Shown piece after piece: positions 31,495 through 43,074 of a stretch of 64,000 nucleotides of DNA. The DNA comes from Plantago elongata (taxonomy: Eukaryota > Streptophyta > Magnoliopsida > Lamiales > Plantaginaceae): the NCBI GenBank assembly GCA_036897095.1, contig JAYMSP010000221.1:1-64000 (forward strand), read 5' to 3'. A program made the position numbers and the translations under genes. The first letter of the stretch is position 1, and every line of letters begins with the position of its first letter. The notes beneath the pieces are model-generated. The model searched no databases and was not told the origin of the DNA. It worked only from the letters and a program-made list of their open reading frames with translations.

Positions 31495-32850
31495 ATAAAA
31501 ACTCTATGCAGTCATATCATTGAGATCGAAAAAAATATTCTTATAAAAAGTTTATTCCTAAGTAGTGGTTTGTATTAAAAATATTTCTTTCATAATAATA
31601 TAATGTGGATAATTTAAATGTTATATTTATTAAACTAGAAATGATACACCGCGCTTAGCGCGGTGCCTATAAATTTTTATAAAATTAATCGAATTTAGGT
31701 CACGTATGAACTCGTATATTATGTTTCACGAGACATTAGTGTCTTGGATGGGTAAATGTAAAAAAAATCTATACATTTGTGTACACAAGTTAATTTAGAA
31801 AGTAGCGGAATTTTGTTGGGTAAGTTGGCTTAGACCAACTTAAAATGAGTAATTTGTATATAAATGTAGACTTTTTACTATTTCTTATAAGGTGTGAGGT
31901 GCATCCACCATCTAGTATATTTAAAAGTTATGCGAGATAGTTATAATTGCTAATATATAACTATCCATCATATATTAATATTTTAAAAAGAATGATGGAA
32001 TACAAATACTTATGTGCATGAGATGTCTTGAGTCTTGTTAATGAGTACAACGCAAAAACCAAAATCTAAAACTATCCAAAAATCATCTACATCATCTAAA
32101 CAATTCTAGCTTGGTTTATTTGAATGAACTCAATCATAACCACAACGTTCACTTAGACTGATACGATCACAATGTTTTAAAGTGTTTTCAATTTCCTTAC
32201 AATCAATATTTTAGACTGCATCTGTAATAACTCTGAAGGAGTGATGCGTGTGGTGTGAGGTTGTGAGTGGAGAAAATTTGAAATAACATCTTTTAGTAGC
32301 CAGTTGATGAAGAATAATGAAGTAGTGCTAAACAAAATGCAATAGTGAACGACACTTTAACGAGTGGAATGAAACTTTAACATGATAATTGAAGACTTAT
32401 TATATTGTTGTAGATTAGAGAAGAAGTGATAGATTAGAGAAGAAGTGTGAAATAAAATGTAAAATTGAAACGACACTTTTACAAGTGTAATGACATTTTA
32501 ACAGGACAATAAGAGACTTATTATATTGTTTAATAAAATTACTATGTACGAACTTGACATGCTAGAAATGTTTTTTTTATCTAACAAGAAAGGTTTATAT
32601 ATAAATGAACTACTACTTACACGGAAGTTAAAAGATAGGATTACCACTCAAAAGTTCAAATTACTATCACAAACAACTTTAGATAAGTATTTACATCTTA
32701 AATTTCATAATAAAAATCATATATATAGATAAATATTAATGAATATTATACATTTATTATTATAGGGAGGTATAATTACTTAAGTCGGGACCAAAGAAAG
32801 TAATTGAATATGATAAGTGGGGTTTATTTTTATCTAAATATATAATAAAA
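31495..32850. mobile_element. Old palindromic repeat split by a Helitron
   Basis: The left arm (about 31495-31634) begins AATAAAAACTCTATGCAGTC and the right arm (32730 to about 32850) contains GGGAGGTATAATTACTTAAG and GGGACCAAAGAAAG. The arms look like the two halves of a plant palindromic MITE-like repeat whose sequence runs on across the Helitron insertion point. A second, related right arm lies at 60356-60520. The superfamily is not known to me. Confidence 0.5.
31635..32729 (-). mobile_element. Non-autonomous Helitron, both ends visible
   Basis: The minus-strand element starts with TC (TCTATATATATGATTTT from 32729) and ends in CTAG at 31638-31635. A hairpin, CACCGCGC-TTA-GCGCGGTG, lies at 31665-31647, 8 bases before the CTAG. 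It is inserted exactly between A and T, as Helitrons require, and makes no target-site duplication. It is 1095 bases long with no helicase frame. Internally, a segment of about 63 bases (near 32347-32409) is repeated at 32466-32530 with changes. Confidence 0.85.
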
Positions 32851-33232
32851 GTGATGTCCATTCTCAATAAAGAGACATGCGACATAGGCAAAATCTTATG
32901 TGGCATGCCTCTTTGAATTTTGTTCAGTTTCATGAACAAAAATAAATCAAAAAGAAAATATTAATTTAGAAGCAACTATTTAATTAAAGTATGTTATAAT
33001 TTTTATTAAATTGTATATAACATTATATATAAAATTCCGGAAAATATTTTGAGCATATATTTAGATTCATCTTGGTAAGATGAATTCATAGTCACCAATT
33101 TTATATAGATCGTGTTAACGAGATAGCGGACTATATTTCTTCACACTACGTGTACATGTAACAATGTATTTCTTCATCGGAGTTAATTGGCCTTTTTATA
33201 TGTATGGCTCAATATTACAAAAGATATATCTT

Positions 33233-33485
33233 GGGGCTGATTGGAGTGACATCTAAATGTCCATTTAGATGCTACTTGTGGATTATGTGTTTGTTATAGC
33301 ATTTAAATGTTGAAGATTGAAATGACTCTACAGTAGTAACATTTTTCTCCACCTATATAACAAACCTATAATACCCTATCCAATTACAATTCTATACCAA
33401 ACACAATTTTAACAATCCCACTATAATTTCGATCACTATTCAGACATTTAAATCGGATCATTTAAGTCGCATGCCAATCAGCCTC
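33233..33485 (-). mobile_element. MITE copy 2, complete
   Basis: This 253-base element has terminal inverted repeats: GGGGCTGATTGGAGTGACAT at the left and, on the other strand at the right, GAGGCTGATTGGCATGCGAC. It matches the window's first 243 bases in opposite orientation, with conserved pieces such as ATGTTACTACTGTAGA, AATAGTGATCGAAATT and ATTGTTAAAATTGTGTTTGG. The termini resemble Tourist-type elements of the PIF/Harbinger superfamily, but no 3-base duplication is evident, so the superfamily is unsettled. Confidence 0.82.
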
Positions 33486-34312
33486 GGTGATTATTGAAAA
33501 AATCGTAAAGTATTTTGTTAGAATGTTCTCAAATAATTTTGAAATTGTACTGGACCTGATTAAATGGTTTCTGATATTGGGCCCGACCGATGATATATGG
33601 TTCACGCTAATATGCAAGTCCAGTCAAAAGTCCAAACCAATATAGAGATTGATATGTACTGCCCAAATTATATATATGACTCCAGACGAAATACAAAAAT
33701 GTTGGTGGGCTATAATATAATACAGTAGATTTGGGCCACTCTAGAACCTAGCTACCTCTCTGAAAAGCAACATTTGAGAAAATTCACGTCAGGGTCCAAC
33801 TTGGTGGTAATATTGCAAAAAAGGTTCAATTGTTTTAATTTTTGTTTAAAGAACACCTAATTTACCGTATTATATAAAGACAATATTATAGAGGGCATAT
33901 AATACAATTTTCACACTTAATAATGTACTTTTAATTTGACGATATACAATTCTAATCATATTAGATTTCAAATATTACAATGATCGTTTTTAAATTGTTA
34001 TTTTAAGTGAATACCGACACGTGACTCTCCCTAACATTTTATAGTTCATATAAGTCATATTTTGGCATTCTGAAAGTTTTAATAAATAAAATTATTATAT
34101 ATTCCATTCATGAAATTTTTCTCATAATAATAATTATTATTATTATTTAGTTCATAAAACTAGCTAGCTAGCTAACTTGTCTATGTCATATAAGTATAAC
34201 TAATGCGGGTTTTTTTTGTCATGTTTCGGTTCATTCCATCATTCATCAAAGTGCACGTCTTTATTAATGTAGATTATGACTGTTAATTAATCATCTAATG
34301 CTGCTAATACCA

Positions 34313-34650
34313 GTTGATCCCTTGGGCTCGTCATGGAGATCAAAAAGATAGAGAGACGATAGAAAAGAGTTTTCCCGCCAAGAGAGTATATGCAAGACCC
34401 CACCCCCGTCCCAACCCGTTATGAAGATAAAAAGAAGTACAAAGAAGGTCGAACACAATTTCCCCACCTAGAGAGTATCAGTTGATTCCCGCCGGTGTGA
34501 CGGTCTCGTTACGGAGATCAAGGGAGTTGTTTTACCTACCTAGAGAGTATTTGATCCCCGCCCTCCCAAGCATAGTATGGATCAAGAAGACATGGAGAAG
34601 ATCAAAGAGATCAAGTTTCCCCGCGTAGAGAGTATATGCATACCCTCCCC
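34313..34650 (+). repeat. Four-unit imperfect tandem array
   Basis: The anchor AGAGAGTAT recurs at 34381, 34470, 34542 and 34627 (spacings 89, 72 and 85 bases), each time preceded by a C-rich TTTCCCCRCC-like word. Units also share GGAGATCAA and AAGAAG. The G+C content is well above the surroundings. No coding frame runs through it. Origin unknown; it may be a piece of a larger repeat. Confidence 0.7.
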
Positions 34651-35884
34651 TCCCCACCCCACCCACCCTCGACGCAAAAAAGAGTAGTTTTATAGTACTA
34701 AATTGCGATTGAATCTTGTAACAAAGGTATGAAACGGGTTCGAGTGTGCCAGGCCGGACCTAAACTTCATTATTCGAATAGGGTCGAATTTGGGTTAGAT
34801 AGAACCAATCCTTCCTACCATAGACCGTAGAGAAGAGAACTCTTATACCTCATCCAACCAATCGGTTCTTATACATAAAGAATAACAATTTGAAAGTTTT
34901 CACATGTAAAATGTTGTTGATAGAAATCATGTAAAACTCAAAGATCACCAATTAGCTAGTGTGTATCTCTTCTACCTTCCGGAACTAAAAAGAACGTACA
35001 TGATTCTTCGAACATTCTCAGAAGATTGGTTGAAAGGACTATAGCAATCATAGATGCTCGCCCTCCTATCTGGATTCATGCACATTAAGACAATAAATCA
35101 TACAAATCGTAAGGTATAAAACAAAATAAAATTTTATTGAACAATGTTATTGATAACTTGAGTCCGAATAAATCATATACTATCACCTTAGTTGGATTTC
35201 ATAAATACCTTGAAATGTAAAAGGATAAAGTTGTCATTTCCTCACCAAATTATGAAACATACATAAGACAGGCATCATAATTACCTAAGTAATTGAAACA
35301 TCCGACCATTCTTAAATATATGAATTTGATGATCTTTGACTTGAATGTGTATATATTCAAAACAAAAAAATTAATACAGTTATTTATGCATTACATAAAT
35401 TCATTATGCCTAAATTTAGTATGTGGGTGGCGGTTTTAATAGGATTATAGGATTTAGAAGATGTGGTTATTCACAGCAACTCGTTACAAAGGTTGATAAC
35501 TTAGCATCAAACATAAATTTACCTTTATCATAATTCTCAAAATATGAAATAAATTCTCACATTGTTTTGTGGCCAAAGTTTTATAGCTAGAATTGAGAAT
35601 AGAAAATGGTCTTTATAGTATATTGATAGATCTCATCTTCACATGCTTAAAAATTAAAATTTATTTTTTTACTCTATTCTTTACATTCTCTTAGTGAACT
35701 TTATTCACTATTTCCTACAATTATATTCATTCTCTCACATCTTCTACTTTATAAAAAATGATCTTAACAATATATGATCTTAGTTTTACTTTCACTTTGT
35801 AATATATGTAATGACCCAACCACTAAAATTCTGACCCTTTGGACCGCCACAACTATTCTTGGGCAGCTCTATGGGTGACAGGTT

Positions 35885-36691
35885 GGGAAAATTCCAGCAA
35901 ATGTACCCTAAGTTGTTACACTTCAGGTTTTTGTACCTTAAATTGTTACCGTCTGATTTTGGTATCTTTAATTTGAATTTCGTCCAATTGAGGTACTCCG
36001 TTAGTCCAATTTGACGGGACGTTAATTTGACTGGGGAAAATCTAATCATTATCGAAAATGGTACCTTATTTTGTGACCGTCCAATTTTGGTACCTTATAT
36101 TTTTCATTTGTTCAATTTTAATACTTTGTTTTGTTAGATTTGACGGAGCCGTTAGTTTTGACGTATTTAATGTGCATTAGCATGAACAGTTGTGCAATAA
36201 TGAGTGTGTGTGTTGTGTTTTATAAAAGAAAGAATATATTGGGGTTTAATGATTTTTATTTATTGAATGCTATGGTTCTTATTCATATTAAATTTGATTT
36301 TTTTTTTTTACAATCATTAATTTTTATTGAAACTGTTTGTTATTTACGCGACGTCTTAATGGAAATTGTGTGAATTCATGCTAATGCACATTAGTTATGC
36401 CAAAACTAACGGCTCGATAAATTTTTGATCTACGGAGTACTAGAATTTATGAAAATTTAAGTACCAAAATTGAATGATCGCAAAATAAGGTATCTTTTTC
36501 AGTAATGACACAACTTAAGGTACATTTTGTGGTTGTTTTTCTTGCAAAATTAATGTCCCCGTCAAATTGGACTAACGGAGTACCACAATTGGACAAAATT
36601 CAAATTAAATGTACCAAAATCAGACAGTGACAATTTAAGGTACCAAAATCCAAAGTGTAACAATTTAGGGTACGTTCTCCGGATTTTTTCC
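35885..36691. mobile_element. Mutator-type fold-back element
   Basis: The two arms, about 35885-36186 and 36372-36691, are inverted repeats of about 300 bases each (e.g. TGTACCCTAARTTGTTACAC, GGTACTCCGTTAGTCCAATT, ACTAATGTGCATTAGCATG-type inner part). Only about 185 bases separate them. The flanks GTGACAGGTT (35875-35884) and GTGAAAGGTT (36692-36701) form a target-site duplication of 9-10 bases with one mismatch. Length of duplication, long arms and GGGAAAA-type end fit a non-autonomous Mutator-like element. No transposase is present. Confidence 0.85.
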
Positions 36692-37078
36692 GTGAAAGGT
36701 TGGTCCTACAATAACAACATATGTTATTTGCCACACACTTTGTTCTCACTCGTGTGTAAATCCGGAAGTTTTTCAATTAATCACCCATCTAAAATTGCTG
36801 GTAAGAAAGCGCGCTTAATTTTCAAGGTATGATACAACCTGATTGTTTTTCAAAAATTCAAAAAAGAAAGTATATATACGCCAACTGATGATTTAGTGGA
36901 AATTTTATATTAATCCACTCTATGAGGGATTCAGTTCTAGAAAAATCGATAAATATGCATTTAAACAATTAAAAAAATCTTAAAGTTTTCACACTTGAGA
37001 CTCTCATAGTATCAAATAACAATTGAACAATAGAAAAGTACTCAGTATGCAATTATTAACACAAAATATACATTATAC

Positions 37079-37320
37079 TTCCTCCGTCCCAACTTCATCT
37101 ACCTGTATTTCATTTTATTCCGTCTCAACTTCATTTTCTAATCTCTAAAATAAAATTTTCTCTGATAATTTATACACTATGTTTTCTACTTTAGTCACTA
37201 TTTGTCCTACTTTATTCAATTTATTTTCTACTTTATCTCTCATACTTTATCACTATATCTTCTATTTTATTAATTTTTTTAAACTTTTGTCCGACCTCAT
37301 AAGAATATGAATTCAGGGAG
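37079..37320. mobile_element. Stowaway-like MITE, degraded
   Basis: The left end CTTCCTCCGTCCCAACTTCA follows TA and resembles the Stowaway terminus CTCCCTCCGTCCC. The interior is the usual ACTTTATTY-rich sequence. The right end, near GAATTCAGGGAGGA, is only a partial mirror of the left. A separate lone Stowaway-type end, GGGACGGATGGAGTA, lies at about 39238-39252. Confidence 0.5.
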
Positions 37321-37507
37321 GAGAGAGAATATCGGTTTTATGCCGATTCTTCTCCTTAGGACCTGATTATACATCTAAAATAGTTTGACATAAATCAAAA
37401 GAAAACACAAATATAAATCCTTAAGCACGAATTAATAACATAGAGGAATTGGAGTCTTTGTTAAAGTTAGAAGCTACTAAGTCTATGTTATTTTCAACTA
37501 AAATTTG

Positions 37508-37648
37508 TTAAACTGAACTGAATTGAATGTAACTGAACTGAACTGAATGAAATTGGACTGAATGGAAATGAGATAAATTGAACTGAAATATTGTAGGAAA
37601 TATAATTATGGAGAACTGAACTTAACAGAACGGAACGGAATAGAACTG
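37508..37648. repeat. Degenerate ACTGAA simple repeat
   Basis: The words ACTGAA, CTGAATTGAA and CTGAACTGAA recur many times in about 140 bases. A shorter tract of the same kind lies at 61268-61333. It is simple-sequence DNA, possibly a relic of a subterminal transposon repeat. Confidence 0.6.
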
Positions 37649-38289
37649 AAGTGTTTTTATGTTGAAAAAAAAATGACTCTATATAAGTATAATTTTCTAT
37701 TTTTATTTCTCACTCATTATATTCTCCAATTGAGATGCAATGTGTTATACTGTAAAAATAAGTGTGGGAATATATAGGTTGTACACTTTCACTCATGGTA
37801 GAAGAATGACCCAAGCATAGTATATAGTAATTGCTTCACTCCCCGTGAAGCAGAGTTCTTAGTGTTTCACTCCCGCACATCACATATTATATAGGTAGGC
37901 ACATTGTCTTGCCAAAGCTGATATCTTCAGCACAATATCGATATGATTTAACTATAAACATTGTTAAAATGAACTAACAGATTCCATGTAAATTGTAAAG
38001 CCTCTTGTGAAAATGGTCAGAAAAATATAGAAGTCACATTCAAGAAAAAATCACAATCAATTCAAAACCACAATGATCATTCTAAACGCCAGCTACCACT
38101 AATTTCTAAACCATTAATCATGTTCAAAGGAAAATTACAAAGTATTATAATACAATATCTCTAAAAAGACGATTCATGTTAACAACAGAATCAACCATAA
38201 TTGTAATTTAAACCTTTATGTTGTAAATGAAATAATTTTTATTGTAAAATGGACAAGAAAATCTAATATTAAGAACATTAGTGTTTTAA

Positions 38290-38676
38290 TTGATAACATT
38301 AGTGTCATCTGGCCTGTCAAGATACCAATCTAACGTCCATCCTTGTCCCTGACATCAAAGTAGCTACTCCCTTCGAGACAATAACGTATTTGTTCATCGG
38401 CATGGATATGATCTATGTAAAAAAAATTTAGCTTCTACGTTCATAGTTGTCCACTTTCTCAAGACATAAGTCCAATAAATACATGTAAGTGTAGCCTCTG
38501 TCTTGTTTAATTTGATTCAATTTGGGGTCATCCAGGTAGTTTTCGGGATCCAGCTTCCAATACAAAACTCCAAGCTTTGCCAAATGATCAATTGTCACAT
38601 ACTTTGGTGGATTGGTGAGATGTGGGAGCTTCTGATCGTCTCCATTTTCTACCATAAACCATGACTCAAGAGTCAT
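38290..38676 (-). pseudogene. Acireductone dioxygenase pseudogene
   Basis: Acireductone dioxygenase acts in methionine salvage. From 38676 the minus strand reads MTLESWFMVENGDDQKLPHL, then YVTIDHLAKLGVLYWKLDP and YLLDLCLEKVDNYE, close to the plant enzyme's N-terminal 80 residues. A one-base frameshift after NYE moves the match to another frame ([22 protein letters not shown], given here as [15 protein letters not shown] and IRYCLEG, then YFDVRDKDG). After RDKDG the similarity fades and the last half, including the final metal-binding His, is missing. The HIHADE metal ligands are still readable. No intron interrupts the matched 110 residues, which would suit a retrocopy. Confidence 0.85.
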
Positions 38677-39274
38677 GAGTCCGCTTGGTTACTTCTTGAT
38701 ATGTGGTTGTGATGCAGGAAAACACGAATATTTTTTGTGTTTTTTATGAGAGGCTTGGCAGATTTGAAAAGGGCTATGATTATGTTGTTATTTATAATTT
38801 ACAAATAATGGGGATATGATTAAAAGGAGGCGTGGAAATCCTTAACATAGAGTGAATCAATACCTTCTTTTTAATCAATATCCGTATTATAACAATGTAA
38901 TTCTGTAGTTGTTTTTCCTATTAATAGACACGGTTAAATTCAAAAAATTTCACTATGCCGAAAATATAGGATACGTGTGAATCAACTTTGATTCATTTCC
39001 TTTCATATATTTTTTTCACACGGATTTGGCTTGAAAATTAGAAAATTTTAAAAAAAATTCTCTCATTCAATCTTGACTTGAGTCCTATACAAAATGAATG
39101 TAATAAAAACTTGTCTCATGAATATATATAGATTACAAATTTTACCACTAAAAGTATACTTCTCCCCCACCTTTTCATTTTTTATTTAACTTCTCGTATA
39201 AAACTATGCACCAACTCTAATGTATGAAGTTTGATGGGACGGATGGAGTAATAGGGAAAAAATTTATAAAATAT
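38677..39274. other. AT-rich spacer with a lone Stowaway-type end
   Basis: Nothing coding is visible. The only recognisable signal is the Stowaway-like terminus GGGACGGATGGAGTA near 39238-39252; its partner end was not found. Confidence 0.4.
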
Positions 39275-39703
39275 ACTTAGAGTGAGAAACATCCAATTTA
39301 TATACTACACATTGTATATGTATTTTTTTTTATACTTCTCACAATAGATACTTGTTCTGAAAATATACTATGATCATTTTTTTACTCCGATTTATTGATT
39401 TATTACACGCACTTTGAGTATCTCACGTGTTTAAAACAATGGCTAAGTATTTTTTAAATCAATTTTTTTTTCTTTCAAAATAATTTTCGAGATTGAATCA
39501 CGAGCCGACACGTATCGAGCACGTGAGATACTCGCGGTGCGTGAGGTACTTTCGACGTGTGAGATACTGTCGGCGCGTGCAATAAATCACCAAATCAAGT
39601 AAAAAGGTGACCAAAGTATATCATTTGGACAAGTAACCATTGTAAAGTATACAAAGAGTACATAGTCATTGTGTAGTATATAAAATGGATGTATCTTACT
39701 TAG
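39275..39703. mobile_element. Palindromic element with an 18-base tandem repeat at its centre
   Basis: The left arm (AGAAACATCCAATTTATATACTACACATTG, split here: AGAAACATCC and TTTATATACTACACA) is mirrored by the right arm ending near 39703. Further inward GATTTATTGATTTATTACACGC on the left, read as TGATTTATT and CACGC, mirrors GCGTGCAATAAATCA on the right. Between the arms, three GC-rich units start at 39523, 39541 and 39559 with an exact 18-base period (GTGAGATACT, GTGAGGTACT, GTGAGATACT). No transposase. The element class is unknown. Confidence 0.65.
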
Positions 39704-42700
39704 GTGTGTTAGCGAATCAAGCTGTTTGTAGCCGCTCACTAAAAAGCTCGAGATCATAATGATCATTATAAATGGATCATTTAAAATGGAGAGTTAATGA
39801 ACATTATAAATGATCGTTAACACCCCTAATGAGCCGTTCAGATCGAGATCGAGATCTATCAACATGAGCTTGCTCGTCTCATTGTTGAGTTTGAATCGAT
39901 TACCCTGATAAAATTATCGTTGCTCGTGAACAATATTTAATTTAATATTGTATATTTACATTTATCTACATGTATAAATTAGGGTTAGAGTTTGATCTTA
40001 CGGTGTGTTTTGAGTGAATTTAAGTAAAATTGTAACACATAAGGTATAGGGTTTGATGAACAAAACACATAACGATTTACTAAATTAATATATTAAATAT
40101 TATTCTTAAGTTATATTATTTTAAATAATTATTAAGTTAATTTACTCGCTCGATCAAAAGTTCATGAGAAGCTCGAAGCTTGCGAAATTTTAAGCGATCA
40201 TGTAATTTCAAAACTCGATAAAGATCGTGCTCGAGATCGACTCGACTTCTATCAAAAGATTAGACACTCGATAAGGTCCACCCTCGATTCGATCGGCTCC
40301 TTCCACAGCCCTAGTCTCAACCTGTAATATATTTTTAAAAAACTCCCCCCCTTATAGTACTGAAACGAATTAAGAGAATGTTGAGATTATCCCAAAGAAA
40401 AGATGAATTCCAGAAAAGTCTAATAATCCTGCTAATTACTTAATACTGTTCTTCAGTCCCTCTCAAGTTTCAATACCTGCATCCACTTGACTGATGACGT
40501 GCAATTCATGTATTAGAAAGAAACAAACACTATAGCCAGACCAACTTCTACTTTACAAACAACGACACACTGATAATTAACAAGTTAGTGAACTTTAAGA
40601 TATATAGATTAATACAACATGTAGGTAAAAAGATGAGAGATACTTTAAGGGACACTAAAGAATCTATGTGTCATCTAGCTTTTAGAGTAGACAATTAACT
40701 TTTAAAAATGTCAATGCATGCATATGCTAAGATAAGAGCTCAATCAACATCAACATCTTCAACAATCGACCTCGGAAAAATCAGTTAGGTATATATAGCA
40801 GTGGGTGGGTAGTGTATTGAGGATGAAAATTTAAAATAAAATATAAAAAGGAAAACAAATAATATTTATATTGTTGAGCAGAGAATGATCCTCGATCCTT
40901 AAGATTTTATTTGTCCCGCTCTGGTACTCACGGTTAACAACAAACAGTCTTTCAAAATAGAACAACAGTGATAAATTAGACTTTTAGCACTAAACATTAA
41001 TTTCGATGAATTAGTACAATATGAAAATACTGAAAAACATCCAACATCTACTACGTATAAAAGTAGCAACTCTATTTTATACTTCTTTATCCTCTTATAC
41101 GGTTAGAAAATTCGAAAGAAAATTTATATTCAACGTTCTCCAAACTTCACAAGTTACTTAGGACCTGAAACTCTTTATGTTAATTTGGGATCTCCACTAT
41201 TCCCCCAGAAGAGAATATGGACTTCAATTTTTGAATGTCTCTCCTGAAATTTGCGTATTTAGAAGGAAGTGGGAGAGATCTGTATATAATTGTCTAAAGG
41301 ACGGGAGGAAGGAATGCAATTGTTCACCAATAATTGTCGGCGGCGGACAGGTTGCAGGTTCTATACCCTATAGTGACAATTTTTTAAAGTACAACATTTC
41401 ATTCCACAGTCTTATGAGTACTTCTTCTTCCACACTCTTTTATTTATATATTTACATTTAATCTGAATTTATCGCAACCTCATTGTGAATACCTTCGTAT
41501 TAATAATTACAAGCAGACTATTTATGCGTTAATTTCTCATTCATCTTAAATTTAAATTGAATAATTAAAGACACTACAAACATTCTAATTAAAAATTTCC
41601 AACAAAATCGAACTTTCTTTTTACAATACATGATAGCATGAGCGAGTCCATGGGATCGTCTACTTTTCTGAAATTCGACCTATACTTTCATCATTATGTA
41701 GTGTGCGACTAGTGCCTTCTTTGCATCAAAAATCAAAGTCTAACAAAGTCTAACATAAAAACTTGAGAAATTGAACTCGAATTCGGAGCTAAATAGGATA
41801 TTGCATATGAAGATGGGGCCAGAGAGAGTTGATGGACTTGGTTCTACTAATTTGACTGGCAAGGCCCAATTGTACGTCGTGGACTAGCTTTAACTAATGC
41901 AAGTTGATTATGGCCTGATTAATTATGACACACATATAAGCAGTAGTTATCATAAATCTGAACTACAAGTATTAGCTTAAGTTTGTGGTCCTAATTAATG
42001 CTTTTGCTAGCAAGTTGGGGAGAGTAAAAGTCACATTCTGTTTCTTTAATTTTGACTGATTTGGACCACATTCCATGTTCTGATTTAATAGATTAACTCC
42101 TAATTAATAATTTAATTAACATCGATCATTTACATAGAGGCAATCGAAAAGTACTAATCTAATCAATTTGATATGGGATATATTCTTGAAATGGCAATAA
42201 TGGCAATAATGAAATCAAATCAAATAAATGCAAAAGAAGTGAATCCCATTCACTTAAATTACGAGCCATTGGCTTTCACTCAAGGTGATCAATAATTTCA
42301 TACTTTTAGTACGAGGGTGAAGATTCTTGCGGATTATTGTACAATTTCTAAAAGGGTGATGTTGCTTACATCTATACCAAGAGACAAGGTTGAGATTGTA
42401 TTTATATTTCTCCAAACATCAATCCCACTAGTAAATAGTATAATAAAATATATAGTGGTATAAACTATAAAGCCACTCACGATTCGGTACACTTCCTTTA
42501 TGTTTTTCAGTTATTTTTTCATATAATATTCCACATAATACCTGAACTGTTTTTAATTCATTTGTCCATTATAATTTTACACTTTTAAACGAGACGAAAG
42601 AAGTATCTAGTAAGATCATGATGGGAATGATGTGGACAAATGTTGGTATCTCCTATTAAAAGATAAATATTTTAGACTTTAATTATTTATCATGAATGCT

Positions 42701-43074
42701 CATTATAACTTGTGTTGTGACATGGCTTTGAGTTTCTTGAATCCTATTGTAGATTTTGCCGTGTGTTGGCCAAGGTGATTGTGACCAGGACCTCAAGAAG
42801 TTGCATCAATTATTGGCCCTGCCTATGCGTACAAAATTACAAAGAGTCGAATCCTAAAATAAGGGGATATTTACAGGACAACTTAATTTGGTTCCCCCAC
42901 CTTCCATTTCTAGATCTAGAAGCTCAACTTAAAATATACTGGACCAACCCTCGCTGGCCAAGCACCCACCCTCCGAAGTCCGAACAATCAGACCACAACT
43001 CCTACAGTACTCCTAATCGGAAGTGATAGACTATGTAATTGTATTAACGATAGAATAGTATATATGTATATACA
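39704..43074. other. Gene-free AT-rich stretch
   Basis: About 3.4 kb without any coding region, RNA gene or mobile element that I can support. The open frame at 41177-41461 has no recognisable similarity, no good start context and ends in low-complexity sequence. Confidence 0.5.

Noticed and set aside
32526-32732. 68-codon open frame as a small protein gene
   Set aside because: It lies across the Helitron 5' terminus, is AT-rich and has no similarity.
41340-41380. GGTTGCAGGTTCTATACCC as a SINE B box
   Set aside because: A single B-box-like word without A box, A tail or duplication.
42540-42610. Stowaway-type end at GAGACGAAAGAAGTA
   Set aside because: Too diverged from CTCCCTCCGTCCC, and no partner end was found.
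42763-43026. 87-codon open frame as a gene upstream of the Copia fossil
   Set aside because: No recognisable domain, poor composition and no splice context.
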